A stretch of DNA of 64,000 nt from contig CM022955.1 in assembly GCA_012931725.1 (NCBI GenBank), positions 49,733,404-49,797,403 of the forward strand, in the 5' to 3' direction. A model generated the notes under the pieces. That model was given only the letters and a program-made list of their open reading frames with translations, ran no database searches and was not told the origin of the DNA. The DNA comes from Litsea cubeba. Its lineage: Eukaryota > Streptophyta > Magnoliopsida > Laurales > Lauraceae. Each line of letters opens with the position of its first letter. The first letter of the stretch is position 1. The translations under genes and the position numbers were made by a program. Positions 28,847 through 42,127 of the stretch are shown piece after piece.

Positions 28847-31800
28847 GGCATCACCATAAGTTTAACAATTCAATAAAAGAACAATAAATATCATATAAGA
28901 TTGTGTTGATCCCGCTTTTTATGTAATGCTCCATCTTATAGTGACCTAGCTCTTGCTGAGGAAAATTTTGAGGATACATCGAACGTGGGCCTTTATTTTG
29001 AGCTGCTTGGCCGGATTCATGAGCTTAGGGGTAGAGTACTACTTCTTTAAACTGGGCTTCCTCTAAATCAAAGCCTAGGACCAGACCCAGAATTTTCTTT
29101 ATAATTGTTTTGCTAAATTGTGGACTTTTGTCAATAACTTGTTTGCATTTTTTGCTAGCGTAAGTATGGACATTAGCAAAATATGTCCATGCTAATTTAT
29201 AATATTTTAATTTTAAAAAAATCTTAAAAAATCTATAAAAAGTTTATAATGGTATTATTTTATTTTATTTGGTATGAATTACATTGAAATGGTCAAAGTT
29301 ATAATATAAAAATATTTTTTGTTAATTTCAAAATAAGGGACACTTTAGTTTGTTTAAAATCGATTGCAAATTTGACCTAGCATGGGGGCACTCAGATTTT
29401 ATTTATTTATCTTTAAATCATGACAATCATTCGATGCCCACCATAGTTTCATGTATCTTTTATTTTTCTGAACTTTAGTAAAGGTGTCCTTCTCTGATAT
29501 GGTTTCAATATTCTAGCATAACCATAAATTAAATTGCTAAAAAAATTTAAAGTTAGGCCATGTTTTATATCTCTACTTTTTTTCTGACAGACCCAATAAA
29601 CGTAGAGTAATAAAAAAAAAAGAGTTATATAAAGAAAATGCCAAATCTCTAGTTTTCAGCTGCGCATTTTTTAAGCATTTGGATTTTAGAGGATTTGTCT
29701 CTAAATGTCTAAAACGGACAGAGACGAGAATTTTGTGTCAAACGCTCTTATTTTCATAATCTTTGTCCGCTTTATACATTTAGACAAGTAAAATCTGAAA
29801 ATAGAGGTGCCAAACATAGACTTACCTTAGGCAAAAAATGAGACTCATTAAAGATAAAGGAGAAAAGGGCTTCCTTCAACTACTGAAATTGATTGGATCT
29901 CTTTAAAAAAAAAAAAAAAAAAACTACTGAAATTGTTTGGATATCTTCCTTCATTGCAAACCATTCAAATATCAATAAAAAAAAAAAAAAAAAACATCAT
30001 ATGCACTTGCCAAATGATTAGAAGAATGAATGATATAATTTTCCAGAGGAACAATAGAATTTCACCCGATTCAAGGTACCTAGGGAGCAAAGTTCTAAAG
30101 TGGTGGAATCATGTCCTCTCCTTCATCATCAAGTAAAGCATATAATGATGACTAGTGAATTCTTCTTGGTCTTTCTGTGGGTCTCGTTCATTGGCTCTTT
30201 TTTGATTCACTTGGTTGCCTTGCCTCTCTTTCGAACCATCAGTCGAAAAAAATAATGTGAGAAATATTACTGGTGATCTAAACGGATTCTTTACCTGGTT
30301 CAATCTTCTCTAAATTTACAAAGTAGATTCCCAACGACTTTGAAGTTGGTGCTATTAGTAATACAATTTCATTGCAATAACATGCGTATCCAAACAATCC
30401 TTCTGCTTATCCAAACAGGTTGTATATGAATTCTGCAAATTCCAATGCCTGGATCCAACATTGAACCTAGCTATGTGTTGTCTCAAGATCCAGCATCAAT
30501 CGGAAAAAAAAGAGATCAAATTCTAAATTCGAAATAAGAACTGGAGTGCATTAAAAGGGCTTCAAACTAATATTTCAAGATATACAAATGGAGCCATTAA
30601 AATGGTAAATGACTAGACCGAATATAATTTATTATTAATGTGGCTTTAATCTTCTTGAATCTGGATCCGCAGGTTGGCACATATAACGATTCGGACTTGG
30701 ATTTATCGGATCCTATATGATCGGAATATAGATCCAAGATTCTCCCTAATCAAAAAACACAAAAAAAAAGTACCTAACGTTCTTTATTTGGAATCCACTT
30801 TTAAAAAGAAATGGGACCATATTTCATTTAGCAACTTTTTATTTAACCATCTCTTTTTATATCTCTCTTGATCTTGATCCTTATTTCCAATTCACCGTGC
30901 AAGTAAACTACCCAAATTAAATTTGAAAGCAAAGGGCTAATATTAAAAAGCAAAAAATTTAAGGCAGAGGCTACATAAGGGCATGTTTGTGTAACACTTT
31001 TTTAAGAAAAAGTGGACAATTTTTCGCAGAAAATTCATTTTTCAGGCATTTGGTGCGGAACAAATTCCATGAAAACGCTTTCCTGCCTCGTCAGCATTTT
31101 TCTTAATAATGGTGAAAATGGATTTCCTATGGGGATATGGAAAATGAATTTTCTCGGAAAACTTCTCCCCCTTTTCCATTTCAACCCAAAACCCTATAAT
31201 TCTTTCATTTTTTATTTTTTTTAAATAAATTATTATTTGATGTTGAATAAATAATATATATTTTATGTTGTTTTTCTTCAAAAAATTATTTCACCAAATA
31301 AAAATTTTAATTTTCTATAAGGAATCAACAGCCGCACCAGACAATATTAACACCAATTCAACAAAGAAAGAAAATTTGTACCAAACATTAATTTTTAAAT
31401 TCTATAAAAAAAATTTTATTTTTCATTTTAATGAAATTTACTAACATAATAATTTTTCCTTTCGACCAAAAAGGGTGTTTAGGCAAATGTGCCCCCATGC
31501 GTCTAATCAATAACAATAAGTACACTCACCAGGCTGCAGTGCACGCGACTTGTGTGTCCACATTTCTACATCACGTATGTCTTGTGTCATATTAGTGACT
31601 AAATAATAACGAGACTCACGAGACCCCACTTGACTCATTTTCAGTGGGAGTCCTAAGTCCCTATTCTACCTTTCTCTGGTACACACCAGACGATCAAAAT
31701 CAAACCTTTCCTCGAGTCGGGATCTTGTCGGGGTTTACCCCCACTGTCACGATGCTCTCACGCCTACCATATTATTACGGGAAGCTGGAGGTTGACCCAC

Positions 31801-34800
31801 AATAACGTGACGAGTTGTGATTGGTCCATTTAAAATTATTGTAGGTCAAAACTAAACCCGATAATTAAAACCGTTAAAAATGGGTACCCACACGTCCTTT
31901 CTTAAATTTAAAAATACATGGCTTTTAAAAAACTTAATGGGAAGGGTTTGGACAATAATTTTAAAGTCCGACCAAAATAAAATTAAAATTGAACAAAACA
32001 AGCTCGACCCACCTGCAACCTCATCAGGCAAAAATCTTCAAAATTCAAGAAAATATGCGGTGGGGACTTTGTACCCCGCACACAGTGCATCGCGCTAAGA
32101 ATGCATTGGCATGCTCTTAAATCCAAAGCATTTGATGGTCTACTCTATTCATTACCAGATAGAATAATTTTAGAACAATTACTAATTACTCTATCATCAT
32201 ATAAAAGCTCTTGATGGCCAGCTAAAACCTAATGGGAAGATGAAACACTAAACAGGTTATGAGAAACATGGTTGATATTGAATAAATATATTCAAACTGA
32301 ATCAATCCGGGAAAAAGAATTTTTTCCCAAACTGATTTTTTTTAATAGTTTTTCCAAACTGAAATTTTGAAGGAAAAAAACTCAAATTCTCTTTGAACAT
32401 CAGGGGAAACACCTCTATCTATTGATAGGGTAAATACCAGCCATTTTACATGTAGGGATTTGAAAAAGTAACATGAAAAACTGATGTAACAAGAAACAAA
32501 TCTTACTATATTTCAGGTTCATAGAAAGTCATGTCAACTATGCATGAGACTTCCCTTCCGATGAAACATAAATATTCCATTTTTGTTTTAGTTTCTCCAA
32601 ACAATTGTTAGCTTATGCATAAAATATCGTATCCAAAATGGTGAAAGCAGAAAACATGAAATAGAGAATTTATTACCATTCAAAGAATAAAGAATTTATT
32701 ATTTTTCATTGGCTGTGAAAAATAAAGTTTATTGATTTTAATGCCTGCAAATAAAGTAATCAATTGCAGATATTAAAAGATAATATCGAGCTAAGCCCTG
32801 GCCCTCACGGGACGGAATTTGACGTAGACCTATTCAATTTAGGGTCGGGATTTGACAACAACCGGTAAGCCCGCCCAATATTCAGAATGGGATTGGAGAA
32901 CCCAAGCCCAGGCCTAGCCCGGTCCATTGACAGGCCTAGTCAAAACCCTCAAAGGATCCCGATTCTTTCCTCCCTGAAGCCATTCTCAAATTTTCGTCAA
33001 CCTGATTTGGATCTACATCACATAATTAATAATGTAATTAATGTACAACGGTAGGCCTAAATTATATTGAGACCTATTTTTTCACTAGAATCTTAGTTGT
33101 TTGAATGCATGGTGAATTGAAGTAAAGTGAATTAGATTTATGGTGAATTGAAGTAAAGTGAGGTGAAGCATTAAATCAAGAGAATAAAATATAGGGGGTT
33201 ATGATAGTCTTTTATTTTTAGTTGTTTGATAGGGAATCTTTTTACTTTTCGTATAAAAAATGATGTTTTTTGTCATTTAGTAGAGAAATGAGTTGTTTTT
33301 TTATTTTTATTTTTAAATAAGGAGAAAATTTTTAATTTGTGTACTTTTGATATGACCCAATGTTTTTTCTTGTCTGGATGATATAGGATTTACTTCACCT
33401 TTAACTTTACTAATAAATTGCCAAACACGCACTAAATCCTTCCTTTTGATGGAGCATTTAAAACTCCAATAAAATGCATAGCAAGTGAAATTACAGAAAT
33501 TCCAAATTGTCATTTGATACCTTTTATGCAACTGAAATTTGGAATTCTAATTAAGGAAACATGAAATTTCAAACATGTCAAGAAACCCCAATAAAGTAAA
33601 TTCTTGTTAGGAATTTGCTAAAATTTGGGAATATTGCCACGAAGTGGATAAAATTCATTTTGAGATGTTCCTCTTATCGTCGGTGGGGCCCAACATACTC
33701 ACGTAAAGAATGTGAGAGATACTCGAGATCTCAGCTCGTCGGAAGCGATCAAGCGACACAGGAACGTGAATCGGTTCGTCCCACGCACATCCAATGTCTC
33801 GATCTGGTCCGTAAACCCTGACATTGACTAGGCTCAATCGGAAGACTTGTCTTCACAAGCATGTGAAGAAAACCCCACACAAAACCACAGCAGCACCCAA
33901 TCAAAGAGAAGAAGTGGATGAGAGTGAAAAACGGGGAGGCGGATGAGGGGGTGGATGAAAGAGTAAATGTGTCGTCCCTGTTTGGTCCAAGCAGGGAATC
34001 CGTTTTCAATATTTATAGGATACGACTCCAATTTTCATCTATAGATGATGTTAAATAAATTTCGTGAAACATTTTGTACTTTTTTTTAAAATTCATGTTC
34101 AATGAAAATACAACTAATTGTTTTTCTAGGGTTTTCTTATCTAATTAAGGGCCTTTTCAGAATTCCAAAAATGCTCAAGTATTCTAAAAATTTCAGCCAA
34201 AAGTAATTTTCGTGTGTTGGTTTTAATAGCTCTAGCATTCAAGCGGAGAATTCCAAATGCTCCAAACTCACGATCTTACATTATTGTCAGATATTTTCAA
34301 CATTTGCAATTCTCATAAAATATTCTTTAGAACTAAGGAGTCCTTAGATTATAACTGGATCTTTCAATCTTTCTTTTCCAAAATAAAATAAAAAAGAGTA
34401 AAACATTACAACTCATTTGCAACTCTTCTTTTAAATATTTAAAGACAAGAAAGTATTAAAATAATAATATAGAAAACAGCCAGCAATGTACTATTGCATC
34501 AATATATGACAAAAGAAATTACACCTCAAGTTCATTGATATTAAGGCTCCAATATCTCAATTAGAATAATATTTGACTCCCTCTTAATCTATATGATACC
34601 CTTCTCATGGCACCCATGTGATACCATTTATCATGTTAGCCAACAAAATTGGGGTACACTTGTTAAAAACGGCAAGTGTTTATAATAGTCGTTTGCCTTT
34701 TTAGCATGTAATAGCAAGATGGGTTTCACATATGTAAATGTCAAACACATGAAATATATTACCATGTTTGTTAAAATCATTATTTTTACATGAGTAAATG

Positions 34801-35448
34801 AGTATGTCTCGCAGTGTTAAATGTATTTGGATTCTTTTAATATTTATGACAAATTTCTTAAAATCCATGAAGACTTCCTGATATTTACCATTAATATAAG
34901 AAGAACATTGAACGGCTCAAAGCATAAATTGGGAGCCCATAGACTCGTAGAAAAGTAAATCTATAGGTTTGAGCTTTTTCTTAAATTACTAAAAATTCTA
35001 AGAAGATATCTTGAAGTTTATTAGTACAACCATCTAATTTTGGTGTGTGTAGAGTCTTATTTATTCACCATTTTGACACTTAAGTTATGTTACATAACTA
35101 GTAACTACTGGAATGTGAGTCATTTGGATGTGTAAATGACTATAAACAAATGACCCGAACACTTATCCATGGGAAATGCCAAAGTATATATCTATTTTTT
35201 TGGAATGATAGATTGTCTATATTTTAAAGAAGAAGACTCACCGCCTTACGAAGTGAATAGGTTTTGTATTTGACACCTACCTTCGTTGGCCACCTCCCAT
35301 AATTTTACCGAGTGCATGTGGATAGGAGGGTTTGTATGTGCCCCTATGGTTAGTTCTCGGCTGTCCAGAATCGAGTTTCCCTCGGTCTCAAGGACAAAAG
35401 CTTTTGAGCCGGGCTAGGCGAGAGAGACCTTGAGTTTTATATATATAG
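28847..35448. other. AT-rich intergenic DNA with minor repeats
   Basis: No gene recognised. Noted: poly-A runs at 29907 and 29981; a GGCCTAG-ended segment at about 32790-32940 resembling a decayed hAT MITE; a 22-bp tandem pair (ATGGTGAATTGAAGTAAAGT at 33109 and 33140); and a minus-strand frame at 33749-34009 (86 residues, hydrophobic, unrecognised) next to a GC-richer block at 33660-33990. The stretch 30000-30900 has GATCC-rich sequence I could not place. Confidence 0.4.
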
Positions 35449-35573
35449 GGGAATGTTCATATGCATCCCCTTACCATAGAGTGAGGGACACTCTCCTTTT
35501 TGCACATGAAAAGTGCATTTTGTACTTGAAAATTTTCACCCTATGGTGAGGGAAAGATGCATATAAATGTTCC
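35449..35573. mobile_element. Short MITE, second copy of the ATTCATATGCATCC family
   Basis: The left end is GGGGAATGTTCATATGCATC and the right end, reverse complemented, GAGGAACATTTATATGCATC, both followed by CTTACCATAGAGTGAGGG / CCTCACCATAGGGTG. It sits between TA-rich flanks (TATATA on both sides), so it targeted a TA run. It is related to the longer element at 18773-19133. Confidence 0.75.
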
Positions 35574-35995
35574 TCGTATATATATATATATATAAGATGT
35601 TCGTGTGAAAGTTACTCTCACGGTTTTATGTGATGGATTTGGATGCGAAGACTCCGACACGCGGTCGGAGATCTATGTACGTTCTGGCGATTGGGAAGCT
35701 CTGTAGATCTCTTTGCCTCTTGTCTCTCCAGTGAGATGGAATAATACCAACCATAGGGCTCCCTTATCTTATATAGACAAGTCCCAAAGAGTCACACTTA
35801 CTAGAGACTTCTACGTCAAGAAACCCATATCCACTAATCCTATTGGGAGTCTTATTAGTGGGACCAGATCAAGTCTTACATTAAGTGAAATTGTATTCTC
35901 TGTTGGCATCAGCCCTGCTTGATATGGCGTGGGACCTGTGGCATGTGGGCCACACGATTCCTACAATCTCCCACTTGGCATGAATGCCATGTACA

Positions 35996-36544
35996 TCAAA
36001 TATATCTCTGTCCCATGCACATCACATGCCTTGCAAAAACCTCTGCAGGCAAAGCCTTGGTGAGAGCATCAGTCATCAATTCCTCTAAAGGCATATAGAA
36101 AATTTCTATATCATTCTTTTCAGCCTTCTCTTTAATGAAGTGATACTTGATCTCAAAATGTTTTGATCGGCTGTTAAACTTTGTCTCATTCACCATGGAT
36201 ATAGCAGATGTGATGTTTACGTTCATTGGGACATGCTCTTTTTCTCTAATTATCTCCAAATCAGTTAGGAAATATTTTAACCAAAAAGCCTCCTGGACTG
36301 CTGTACTGCAGGCTATATACTCTGCTTCGGCTGTTGACATAGCCGTAGAGGTTTGTTTCTTACTACCCCAAGAAACTGCACCTCCTCCAAGGGTAAGCAC
36401 ATAGCCGGTTGTTGACTTTCTCTGGTCTAAATCACCGGCCCAATCTGCATCTGAGTAGCCGCGTAGTTCCATGACTTCACCTTGATAACATAAGCGAAGA
36501 TTCACTGTTCCTTTTGATATACTGCAGAATCCTCTTAACCGCAT
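35996..36544 (-). pseudogene. Copia RNase H and C-terminus
   Basis: Contains GYSDADWAGDLDQRKSTTGY, AVSWGSKKQTSTAMSTAEAE and SKHFEIKYHFIKEK, the typical copia RNase H motifs with acidic catalytic residues. It ends about 30 bp before the purine tract. It is separated from the RT frame by a frameshift near 36477-36545. Confidence 0.9.
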
Positions 36545-37390
36545 ACCAATGCTGTAACCCTTGGTTACTTAGGAATCTGCTTACGAGACCCACGGCGAAT
36601 GCAATGTCTGGTCTCGTACACAGTATCGCATACATGATGCTGCCCACAATTTGAGCGTAAGGTTTCATTCTCATCACTTTCTTATCCTGCTCGTATGTGG
36701 GTCTCAGATTGCTGGACGATTTTATACTCTTACAAATGGGAGTGTCAATTGGTTTACACATAGCCATATCAAACCGTTTCAACACAATTTCCAAATAGGA
36801 TCTCTGTGATAAAGTCAATAGCCTATTCGGACGATCACGAGTTATTTCAATGCCAAGGACATACTCTGCCCCACCCATGTCTTTCATCTCGAATCTTGAC
36901 TTTAACCATTGTTTGATTTCATTTACGGCTTCCAATTGATCACCAGCAATCAAAATGTCATCCACATATAATGACAAATATAAGTAACTACTCCCACTGC
37001 GTTTAATATAGAAACATGTGTCTGCATTATTGGGGACAAATCATATTTCACCTATGGCCTGGTGAAATTTTCTATACCATTGTCTCGAGGCCTGTTTTAA
37101 TCCATACAATGCCCTATTAAGTTTGTACACTTTGTCCTCGTGACCTTACACCACAAACTCCTCGGGTTGTTTCATATAAATTTTTTCTTCTAATTCGCCG
37201 TTCAAGAATGCAGTTTTCACATCCATCTGGTACAATTCAAGGTCACGACATGCTACCAATGCCGCTAAGGTTCGTATGGATTGGAATTTTACGACCGGAG
37301 AAAACGTCTCCTCGTAATCTATTCCTTCCACTTGGGTGAATCCCTTAGCTACTAACCGTGCTTTATACTTATCTAAGGATCCATCCGACT
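36477..37390 (-). pseudogene. Copia reverse transcriptase, broken
   Basis: The thumb and palm pieces are present. GIDYEETFSPVVKFQSIRT and QMDVKTAFLNGELEEKIYMK come from the frame 37146-37331. After an in-frame TAA (37146-37148), KLNRALYGLKQASRQWY is still readable. Then LYVDDILIAGD, the catalytic YVDD box, appears in the frame starting at 36977. At least one stop and two frameshifts are needed to connect it. The start of RT (KWVLRKKLKSDGSLDKYKAR) is one frame off from the integrase frame. Confidence 0.88.
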
Positions 37391-39121
37391 TTAGTTTCTT
37401 TCTAAGAACCCATTTACATCCAATGGCTTTTCGTTCTTTTGGAAGACTTGATTCTTTTCAATTGATTCTATCTCCTCACTCATAGCCTCTAACCAATACT
37501 GCGCATCCTGCGCTTTGATCGCTTGAGAGTAGGAGTTTGGATCCAAATCTTGCACGGTTTCCAATAAACTGCAATAATCATCTAGATATGCCGGTTGTTT
37601 CCTCGCCCGAATCGGCTTGCCAATCGGCTCATCAGGATTTTCAATAACCTCAAGTGGGCCCTGCCCAGGAACTCTAGGTCCAACGTCCTCTTCGTCGGAA
37701 CCCCCACTTGCTTGAACCCCCTTGCCCTTAGAGATTTCATATAATTCCACACACTGTGGTTCTACTATAGGACTGACCGTCGGATCCTCAAGGAAAAACA
37801 CATCTCGACATTCCATGATTATCCTATTATCGTGATCATACACACGATATCCTTTAGAATGTAATGGGTAGCCAACGAAAGAATAATGTTTCTTCGTTTT
37901 TGCTTGCAGTTTATGTCTTTCTTGTGGTGGTAGCAGGACATGTACAGGGCAGCCCCAAACTCTCACATGTTCTAATTTTGGTTTGGCACCAGTCCATAAT
38001 TCATATGGGGTCTTGGGCACACTTTTGGAGGGTACTCTGTTCAAGATATATTGTGCTGTGTTTAATGCTTCTCCCCACAAATACAGCGGAAGTCTCGTGT
38101 GGCTGATCATTGACCTTACCATGTCCATTAAGGTTCTATTCCTCCTCTCAGTCACGCCATTTTGTTGTGGGGTATATGGAATCGAATATTCATGAATGAT
38201 TCCCTCACGTGAATAATATTCTTTAAACAGTTCCGAGGTATATTCACCCCCCCTATCGGATCTAATCCATTTTATTTTCTTGCCCTTTTGATTTTGGACC
38301 TCAGCAGCATATATTTGAAATATTTTTAAGGCCTCATATTTGTGTTTAATCAGGTACACATAACCATATCTGCTGTAGTCATCAATAAATGTGATAAAAT
38401 AGTCATCCTTTGTTCTATTTTGGACATTCAATGGTCCACAAATATCAGAATGAATTATGGTCAATATTTCCGAACTTCTAGTTCCTTTTGGAAATGGTTT
38501 CTTGACCATTTTTCCACTTAAACATGGTTCACATATGGGGTACTCCACTTTACCTAAATCTGGTAAGAGTCCATCCTTAACCATTCTACTTATTCTGTTT
38601 TTGTTAATGTGCCCTAATCTCATATGCCATAACATAGCCAAACCATTCATGCACACATTCACACACACATAATAATGAGAACTAGATTTTATTTCATCAT
38701 TAAGAGTGTCCAGCAAATACAATCTATCAGAAAGAAAACCTTTGACTAAAACTTGACCGCGCATGCCAATTGTAACCTCTTTATCTTTAAATCTGATTTC
38801 GAATCCATTAATAGCCAACTGGCTCACAGAGATGACGCTCCTCCTCATAGCTGGAGCAAAGAAAACATCGGAGAGATATAGGGATTTTCTGGTTGGTAAG
38901 GAAATTTTGACTTTCCCTATACCCAACACATCACAGAATGTTTCATTCCCCATGTAGATACTTTGATCTCCCGGTTTCATCTCTTTGAATTCGACAAACC
39001 CAGCCTTGGTTCTTGATATGTGCCTGGTGGCTCCTGAATCAATCCACCAATTATTGTCATTAGTGTCCACCATCATGGACTCTGTGATCATCTCAACATA
39101 ATCACCATGCTCTTTGGTCAC
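37391..39121 (-). pseudogene. Copia protease-integrase segment
   Basis: A 576-residue open frame. NWWIDSGATRHIS is the aspartic protease site. LWHMRLGHINKNRIS ... ICEPCLSGK is the GAG-pre-integrase HHCC zinc finger. The integrase core has IIHSDICGPL, WIRSDRGGEY and NGVTERRNRTL, giving the D, D and E catalytic residues, then VWGCPVHV. The frame stays open but loses RT through a frameshift at its end. Confidence 0.9.
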
Positions 39122-39914
39122 TTTACCTTGCTGGTTACTCTCACCCCTTTTCTTTCTGCATTGAGAACTAAATTGTCAAGGCTTCTCGCAGTTAAAACAA
39201 ACACCATTCTTAGGCCCTTTCCGCTTTTGATTGCCTTTGAAATTCCTTTTATTTTTCATATTGATGGTTAACGCACCGTTATTAGTCTTGGTTTTAGCAA
39301 TCATGATAGAGTTTGTAGGTATTACACCGCGGGCTGCCTGCCTTTGTCCTTCAGCAAGCAATCTAGCTTGAACCTCACTAAGAGTTACACCCTTTTGGAG
39401 GCTAAGGGTCTGAGACGCATTCTCCCATGAGGGTGGAAGACTCATCAGCAATTACATATATGATTTGAAAATCTTCGTCCATTTCCTTTCCCAAGGCTGC
39501 GAGGTTACTATATCAGACCGCCATTTGATCAATGTGATCCCTTATAGCTGATCCTTCTGGCATCTTATAGTTAACATATGCGCTGAATGCCTCCATCAAG
39601 TGAGATTTGGAGGTTTTATCATATTTGTCCATAGCATAGTCATAGATTTCTTTAGTAGTGTTAAAGTGCTCAAACTGCTTTACCAAATCGCTGGATATGA
39701 ATCTGACCAGAAGATGTCTCGCTGATTTGTTATCAAATACCCATTGTTCATACACATCATGATCATCCTTAGGGGCATCATCAGCGGGTTTTGGAATCGG
39801 ATAGGATTCAATCACATATGTTAATGCGTCCATCCGACGCTTCCACACGGCTAAGTTCTTGCCGTTAAAAGTATCAGCCTTAGCAAGATCATGCAACGCT
39901 GATTTGGAAGACAT
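39122..39914 (-). pseudogene. Copia gag with two lesions
   Basis: It starts MSSKSALHDLAKADTFNGKN, then YEQWVFDNKSARHLL and YDYAMDKYDKTSKSHLMEAF, the UBN2-type copia gag. A TGA at 39513-39515 ends the first frame. Gag resumes in another frame as LMSLPPSWENASQTLSLQKG. The zinc knuckle starts CFNCEKP but a TGA at 39176-39178 falls where Gly is expected, and the knuckle His is replaced by Gln. Confidence 0.88.
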
Positions 39915-40677
39915 AATTACTACTGAATTGAAAAAGAGGTTCAGATACCACTGACCGTTAAAGGAGAAAAATCACCCTTTTTTCTAAACCGGTGGATCGT
40001 CTTCCTTTTGCTGCTACTGCGTAGATCTGCTCGCAAGGATTCCGCAGAACCAAATCGTTCGTCGATCGGAGTCCGGATGCTCAAGATATCGCAGTTCGAA
40101 GGTTTGACGGTCGAAGATCTCTTTGTGTCAGCTGTACAGTCTTTGCGTCGTTGCTGACGTCACACACGTGTCAACGCTGTACCAGCGCCTGTTGGTGTGG
40201 CTGGACCGAACAAGATATGGGTCGGGTCGGGTCGGGTCAGGTATCGATCTGACCCAACCTGCTACGAACGACAATTGAAGGGGCGCTTTCCTTGCACACG
40301 CACCGAGGTTTATCGTCCTTTTATTGCACTTGTCCCAAGGAGAGAAAAACAACAAAACGTGTTGCCCTTAGTAGTATGAAGGCAACCAAAGAACAATTAC
40401 AGATGATGTGCACGACTTCCTATTTCTTTGACTTGTATAATGAGACAAAGAATAACAAAGAAGCCTTGACTAACACACACGAATCCCGAGGCAAACAAGG
40501 TCCTGCCTCGTGCTTGGATTAGGAATATGAAAGTCGTCTTCTTCCTTCTTCCTTGGTTTGCAGAAAAACGAAGAAGCCCTCTGTCTGTCCGACGAAAACC
40601 GTAGATCTACTCCGATCTAAACCGCAACTTTGCGATCCAAATCGTCGAAACGCACGATACCAAGCTTTGATACCAAT
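39915..40677 (-). other. Untranslated leader of the copia element
   Basis: Lies between the gag start and the primer-binding site. It contains a (GGGTC)n run at about 40217-40240. No conserved frame. Confidence 0.7.
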
Positions 40678-41017
40678 TGATGGATTTGGATGCGGAGACT
40701 CCGACACGTGGCCGGGGATCTATGTGCGTTCCGGCGATTGGGAAGCTCTGTAGATCTCTTTGCCTCTTGTCTCTCCAGTGAGATGGAATAATACCAACCC
40801 TAGGGCTCCCTTATCTTATATAGACAAGTCCCAAAGAGTCACACTTACTAAAGACTTCTTCGCCAATAAACTCATATCCACTAATCCTGTTGGGAGTCTT
40901 ATTAGTGGGACCAGATCAAGTCTTACATTAAGTGGGATTGTATTATCTGTTGGCATCAGCCCGACTTGATCTGACGTGGGACCCGTGGCATGCGGGCCAC
41001 ACGATTCCTACATTATA

Positions 41018-42127
41018 AAAGTAAGAGATAGTGATATTCTCCAAAAAGAAGAAACATATAACAAGAATGAAATGAAAAGCTATAAAGTCGAGCCAACTAA
41101 AAAAGAAAAACATGGCAAGTAATTTTCTTGTTGAAGTACCATGACATAATGCGGCTCAATACTTTTCCCCATGGAAGGAAAAAAATTTTGTTCTAATTTA
41201 TGCACTACAAGTAAATAAGATTTGAAAATGAAATATAAATAAGCTATTTTCATAATGAAAATTTACAACCCTTGGAGGCGTGAGTGTTGTATACTTTGTC
41301 CGACAAGTCACAACGTGTAGATTTTACATATATAGAAGTTCATATGTGCAAACTTTACACATGTAAATCCCATCTACATATCCCATGCAAGGAGAGACTT
41401 CCTATAGCCTAGGTGTGGGAGCTACAATGGGCTGGTTCATTTGAATACACGAGGACTCCCCGCCATTAGGTCTGGTCATGAGCCCAGCCACCTCGGGCTC
41501 AGTCGCATTGGGCTGTAGTTTGGACTTTCTCCAAGGCCCATGGATGTGCTCACAAATTTCATGGACTATTATTAAATGCCCGGAAGTCTACAATCATTGA
41601 AAACTCACTCATTCAAAATGATCAGCACTATCATTCTATAGAAAATTTCAAAATTAACCATTTATTTGGGCAAAATGCATCTCGTACCTTAGAAATAGTG
41701 GGCCCAAAAAACTTACCAAGCGTTGTTTAAATAAAATAGAAAAAAAAAAGCTGTAAAGATCATTCTGATTAGCACTAAAGTAAGAGGCATGACAGCATGA
41801 ATCCAAGATCTAACACAATTTTCAATTGGGTCTGGGTCTGAGTCTGGATCTGTTGTATGTAAATGAATATTAGTATAGGTCCATACGGATTCTATGATGA
41901 ACTCTTCCTTCTCTCATAGAGCCGATCATCTTCGAGAAATTTACAAGGATACCCCTCGTTTTGACAATTACAAAGACACTACTTTATTAGGAACTTACAA
42001 ATAAATGCATCCCTCTTGTGGCAATTACTAAGGCATTCTTCTATTTGCCAGCCTTCGTTTTAAAAAACATGAAGAAAACCCTTAATGGAAATTTGTAAAA
42101 ACATGACTCCGCAATTACTAAGGCAGT
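41018..42127. other. Unassigned AT-rich DNA
   Basis: No coding frame. At 41270-41400 short words (CATATGTGCAAACTTTACAC / CATGTAAATCC) recur loosely. Nothing identified. Confidence 0.4.

Larger units (their letters stand above)
35631..41012 (-). mobile_element. Ty1/copia retrotransposon with both LTRs, decayed
   Basis: Two 335-bp LTRs (35631-35965 and 40678-41012), TGATGGATTTGGATGC...CGATTCCTACA, differ at about 22 positions by eye (roughly 93% identity). In minus orientation TGGTATCAAAGC, a one-change initiator-Met primer-binding site, lies just inside the right LTR. The purine tract AAGTGGGAGAT abuts the left LTR at 35966. Putative target repeats TTATG/TTATA differ at one base. Order of domains gag, protease, integrase, RT, RNase H is the copia order. 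Several stops and frameshifts make it inactive. Confidence 0.93.

Noticed and set aside
30000..30900. Possible organellar DNA insertion
   Set aside because: A few phrases look organelle-like, but no gene or diagnostic segment could be recognised.
33749..34009. 86-residue minus-strand frame as a small gene
   Set aside because: Unrecognised, overlaps other open frames on both strands and lacks promoter or splice context; left as unassigned.
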